Assembly: GCF_003096575.1 (NCBI RefSeq)
Contig: NZ_QEKT01000001.1
Location: 130,102-194,101 of the forward strand
Direction of reading: 5' to 3'
DNA from: Convivina intestini
GTDB taxonomy: Bacteria > Bacillota > Bacilli > Lactobacillales > Lactobacillaceae
Length of the DNA: 64,000 bases
Below the pieces are notes generated by a model, which searched no databases, was not told the DNA's origin, and saw nothing but the letters and a program-made list of their open reading frames with translations. The number at the start of each line of letters is the position of its first letter. Position 1 is the stretch's first letter. The position numbers and the translations under genes are program-made. This document shows positions 61,409 through 64,000 of this stretch, piece by piece.

Positions 61409-63472
61409 TTACTTAAACTCAGGCTTAAAACCCACAAAAGAGCGCTTGCGATAAGTCTGTTTAGCCAGTTTACCAGAAACATGATAATTGCTTCCCCGTT
61501 TACTGCGGGCTTCAAAGGCAATCGTTTCCCCCTGTAAGAGTTGGGCAACTTCTGTTGGCGTGAATTTATGCCCTGAAAATTCAGCAGTAAAGGAAATTTC
61601 TTGCCCCTGCCATTGACCCGTTACTTTGTCTTTCGTCTTTGCAGGTGCCCTTTTAGCTTTCTTGGGTTCACCCAACTGCCCCACCAAAAGTTGGGCATTG
61701 GCCTCCATTACCGGAATATCATGAGCAACTGTTTTAACAATTGAGTCTAACGCCTGATCAGCGCTCATTTCAAACTTACCAACCTGATCAAAAATATCAA
61801 AAACTCGTTTCGTTATTTTGGGATGAGCTAACCAAGTTCCTTGAGCCATAATGGCGACAGCCTTCCCATCCGTTGTTAAATCAATTTTTCCTTTTTTATC
61901 GATGATATAGGCGTTTTTACCACTAGATAGCTCCCCATAAGTACTAGTTCGAGTAGCTCCGGTACCAATATTATTTTTCTCAAGAAAAGTTTTGAGCCAT
62001 TTCCAGGTTGGCGCTGTTGGTTTAGGATTTTGTCCTTCATGAATCAGTGGTTTGGCCTGCTTACCCAATTGTTTAATCGTTGGATTATCGTCTGATTCAT
62101 TATCCTGGTCTTGATAAACAGCCTTCCAGCCCATTGAAATTGGTATATTCAACGTAGTTTTAAATGTTGGATATTCAACAATTGATCCTTTAATTTGCTG
62201 GTAACGATAGTCTGGAGCAAACATGGCTAAGAAATTCTTAGCCAATATTTCATAAATTCGCTTAGCCGAAGGACCGTATTTACTGATGGAATCCAAACTA
62301 GCTGGCACCTTAGTACCAGGCCGATTAGCTCCGTGGGCGCCCTCTTCTTTGACATGAGAAGCACGGGGCTGCCGGTGGGTTAATAAACTTGTATCAGTAC
62401 CTACTAATTGCGCAATATCATCAATCAACGGGACCATGTCGTTAAATTGCTCCGGTGTGATGGTCTTATCTTCGGTACGTGGATAAGAAACAAACTGCGC
62501 TTCGTAAAGCTTTTGATAAGTTGATAACACTTCTTTGGCCTTATAACCCTCTTTGGCTAAGATGGCCGACAAGGAAGATAAATCCAACAATTTCGGTGGC
62601 TTGCTTGTTTTTTCCGTTATCGAATCTTGTTTTACATTGACAGTATCCGGATAGGATTCCGATTTTGCCAAAGCTTCTTTCGTTGGATAACGAAATGGTA
62701 CTGACTCTTGCTTAGCCTCGACCGGTCGAGCATAGATATTTCCTTGATTATCTTTAAATCGATATTCAAAAAATGGAATTTTTTGATAATTTTTAATGGC
62801 TTCGAGTTGCTGATAGATTTTAAGTAACATGGCTGACTTCAGACGACCTTGCCGTGAAACTAGGAAATAGCCCTCTTTTTTAGTCAAAGTCGTGGCCGCT
62901 CGGGTTAGCTGCATAGAAGCGAAATCCCATTTGTTACGAGTTAATCCCTTTTGGTAAGCGCCGTGCTTTTCCTTGCTTTCAATTGCCACTAAGTGGTTTA
63001 GGGCTTTCACAATACTTTTTTGACTCTCATCAGCAAAATTGGCTCGAAAAACCGGTCCCTGCCATTTGATGGCATCAATGGCTTCCCAGGCTAATAAATT
63101 TCCCTCTCCTGACGGGTCGGTATCCGTAGCAATCACTAAGGCATCAGCACTTTTAGCCTGAGTCTTTAATTAATCAACTAGACTTTTTGTACTTTCTAAT
63201 TTTTTACTACGAGGATTCCAAGCTCTAATATATGTACGTTTCCAAGCTAAATCATGTAAATCCCATGGTAAATCTTGTAGTTTCCAGGACTTATATTTGG
63301 CTTTTAAGTCGACTGGTACCTGATCAGCTGGTTCTTTTAGGGTCATAACATGCCCGCGTAAATTCGCGAGTTCATAATCATAGTCACTAATTTGTCCCTT
63401 CGCACCACCCAGTGCTTTTTCAAAATTACGTTTGGCACTCGGTTTTTCGGTAATAATTAGATACTTCGGCAC
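61409..63472 (-). pseudogene. topB: DNA topoisomerase III interrupted by an in-frame TAA
   Basis: Type IA topoisomerase of about 687 codons. The first 100 residues have the Toprim start YLIITEKPSAKRNF and NLRGHVMTL; the rest begins with the Toprim acidic motif ATDTDPSGEGNLLAWEAI and has the active-site Tyr in SYPRTEDKTITPEQF near residue 331. The two parts are in one frame, separated by a single TAA (63172-63170) in SLVD-stop-LKTQAKSADALVIATDTD. A CAA to TAA change is the simplest explanation. As it stands neither product has a whole Toprim domain. The C-terminal domain is shorter than in E. coli TopB. Confidence 0.9.
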
Positions 63473-63524
63473 GATACGCTCCTTTGATGGCTTGATATGA
63501 AGCTTTTACTCATTTACTATAGCA

Positions 63525-63568
63525 TAAAAAGGCGTTGAAACACTTGTATATGGGCTTTTAACGCCTTT
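63525..63568 (-). terminator. Hairpin between the ClC-type gene and topB
   Basis: Stem AAAGGCGTT / AACGCCTTT with a 23-base loop followed by TTTT on the minus strand, which would end transcription of the ClC-like gene before topB. Confidence 0.6.
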
Positions 63569-63620
63569 CAAGTATAAATTTACACCGTATATAATTTCAC
63601 TGGGCTATTAAAATTATTTT

Positions 63621-63995
63621 CTAATTAAGTTCATAGCCTAAACTTTTTATTTTTTCTAAATTAGCTTTTTTCAAACGCAGATAGACCAAATCGCCTGGAC
63701 GTAACACTAAGTCACCACTTGGAATCAAAACTTCATCACTGCGTTTTACCAGAGTAATCAACGCTTTGGGTGGTAATGGCAAATCTTGCACTAGGCAGTC
63801 TTCCATCAATCCTCCCGCCAATACCGGTATTTCGATTGTGACAAGATCATTAATCGATAATTGTTGATTTTTATTTTTTAATAATCGTTGTAAAAGCGAA
63901 GTATAGATTGGCGCCCCATTTAATATGTCAACGACTAAATAAGCGATTAGACTAACCAGCGCTAGCGGTAAAATGTGGGTTATACTACCGACCAT
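63621..63995 (-). CDS. C-terminal part of a ClC-type chloride channel/exchanger with a TrkA-C domain (partial)
   Basis: The frame runs off the window edge; 124 residues are visible from the first Met, and the true start lies beyond. The N-terminal part has ITHILPLALVSLIAYLVVDILNGAPIYTSLLQRLL, like the end of ClC channel membrane domains. The rest is a TrkA-C-type regulatory domain (IEIPVLAGGLM, LVKRSDEVLIPSGDLVLRPGDLVYL). Identification is good for family, not for transported ion. Confidence 0.75.
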   Translation of the reverse strand: MVGSITHILPLALVSLIAYLVVDILNGAPIYTSLLQRLLKNKNQQLSINDLVTIEIPVLAGGLMEDCLVQDLPLPPKALITLVKRSDEVLIPSGDLVLRPGDLVYLRLKKANLEKIKSLGYELN

Positions 63996-64000
63996 TTCAA

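Noticed and set aside
10966-63172. TAA reassigned to glutamine, suggested by the in-frame TAA codons in pox and topB
   Set aside because: Many intact genes here (brnQ, trpB, trpC, hsdR, dld and others) end in TAA with the next gene or a terminator immediately after, so TAA is a working stop.

Overview
The window reads as chromosome of a low-GC Gram-positive lactic acid bacterium, most likely a heterofermentative member of the Lactobacillaceae (Leuconostoc/Weissella-like or a lactobacillus). Reasons: pyruvate oxidase, quinone-type D-lactate dehydrogenase, T-box and TPP leader RNAs, a LexA (Cheo-type) SOS box, an LPXTG adhesin, AGGAGG-type ribosome sites. I cannot name the species.

Layout. 1-3980: glyA and 5-formyl-THF cyclo-ligase, then an SOS operon (umuC-like polymerase with an apparent frameshift, yolD-like, small unknown). 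3981-10440: the most interesting region. Three transcription units each begin with a short leader peptide followed by mutually exclusive hairpins and a terminator: brnQ plus a glutamate-cysteine-ligase (GCL)-like gene; a second GCL-like gene; and, on the minus strand, an EIIC-like membrane protein. Two leaders are Ile-rich and one is Val/Ser/Thr-rich. The first two have near-identical promoters and hairpins. I infer ribosome-mediated attenuation linking branched-chain amino acid supply to gamma-glutamyl ligases and a second transporter. 10615-12435: pyruvate oxidase broken by an in-frame TAA. 12493-15600: TPP-riboswitch tenA-thiD-thiE-thiM operon. 15700-16845: T-box controlled hydratase-like gene. 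17047-20271: GbpC/antigen I/II-like, serine-rich LPXTG adhesin. 20286-26914: T-box(Trp) trpBDCFAEG operon.

26968-36665 is an accessory block: unknown small genes, a YefM/YoeB pair, and a type I restriction operon hsdM-hsdS-(membrane protein, soluble protein)-hsdR. The two embedded genes look Kiwa-like. 36672-50418: D-LDH, a nitroreductase/ADH/DJ-1 cluster, HAD phosphatase, purA-guaC with PurBox-like sites, YeiH transporter, serine hydrolase, a second toxin-antitoxin pair, a PadR/DUF1700/DUF4097 module and an APC permease. 50423-51369: uppP with a small upstream ORF. About 51430-54990 is a decayed island: a frameshifted PD-(D/E)XK protein, a cytosine methyltransferase with two frameshifts and another multi-frameshift gene; its edge truncates a CPBP protease gene. 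55558-60487: PhnDCEE-type ABC transporter plus 5'-nucleotidase, with two PurBox-like sites upstream. The window ends with a YagU-like protein, topB split by an in-frame TAA, and the C-terminal part of a ClC-type channel.

Several conserved genes (pox, topB, umuC, dcm) are broken by one- or two-base changes. This is either real gene decay or sequence error, and read-level data would decide.
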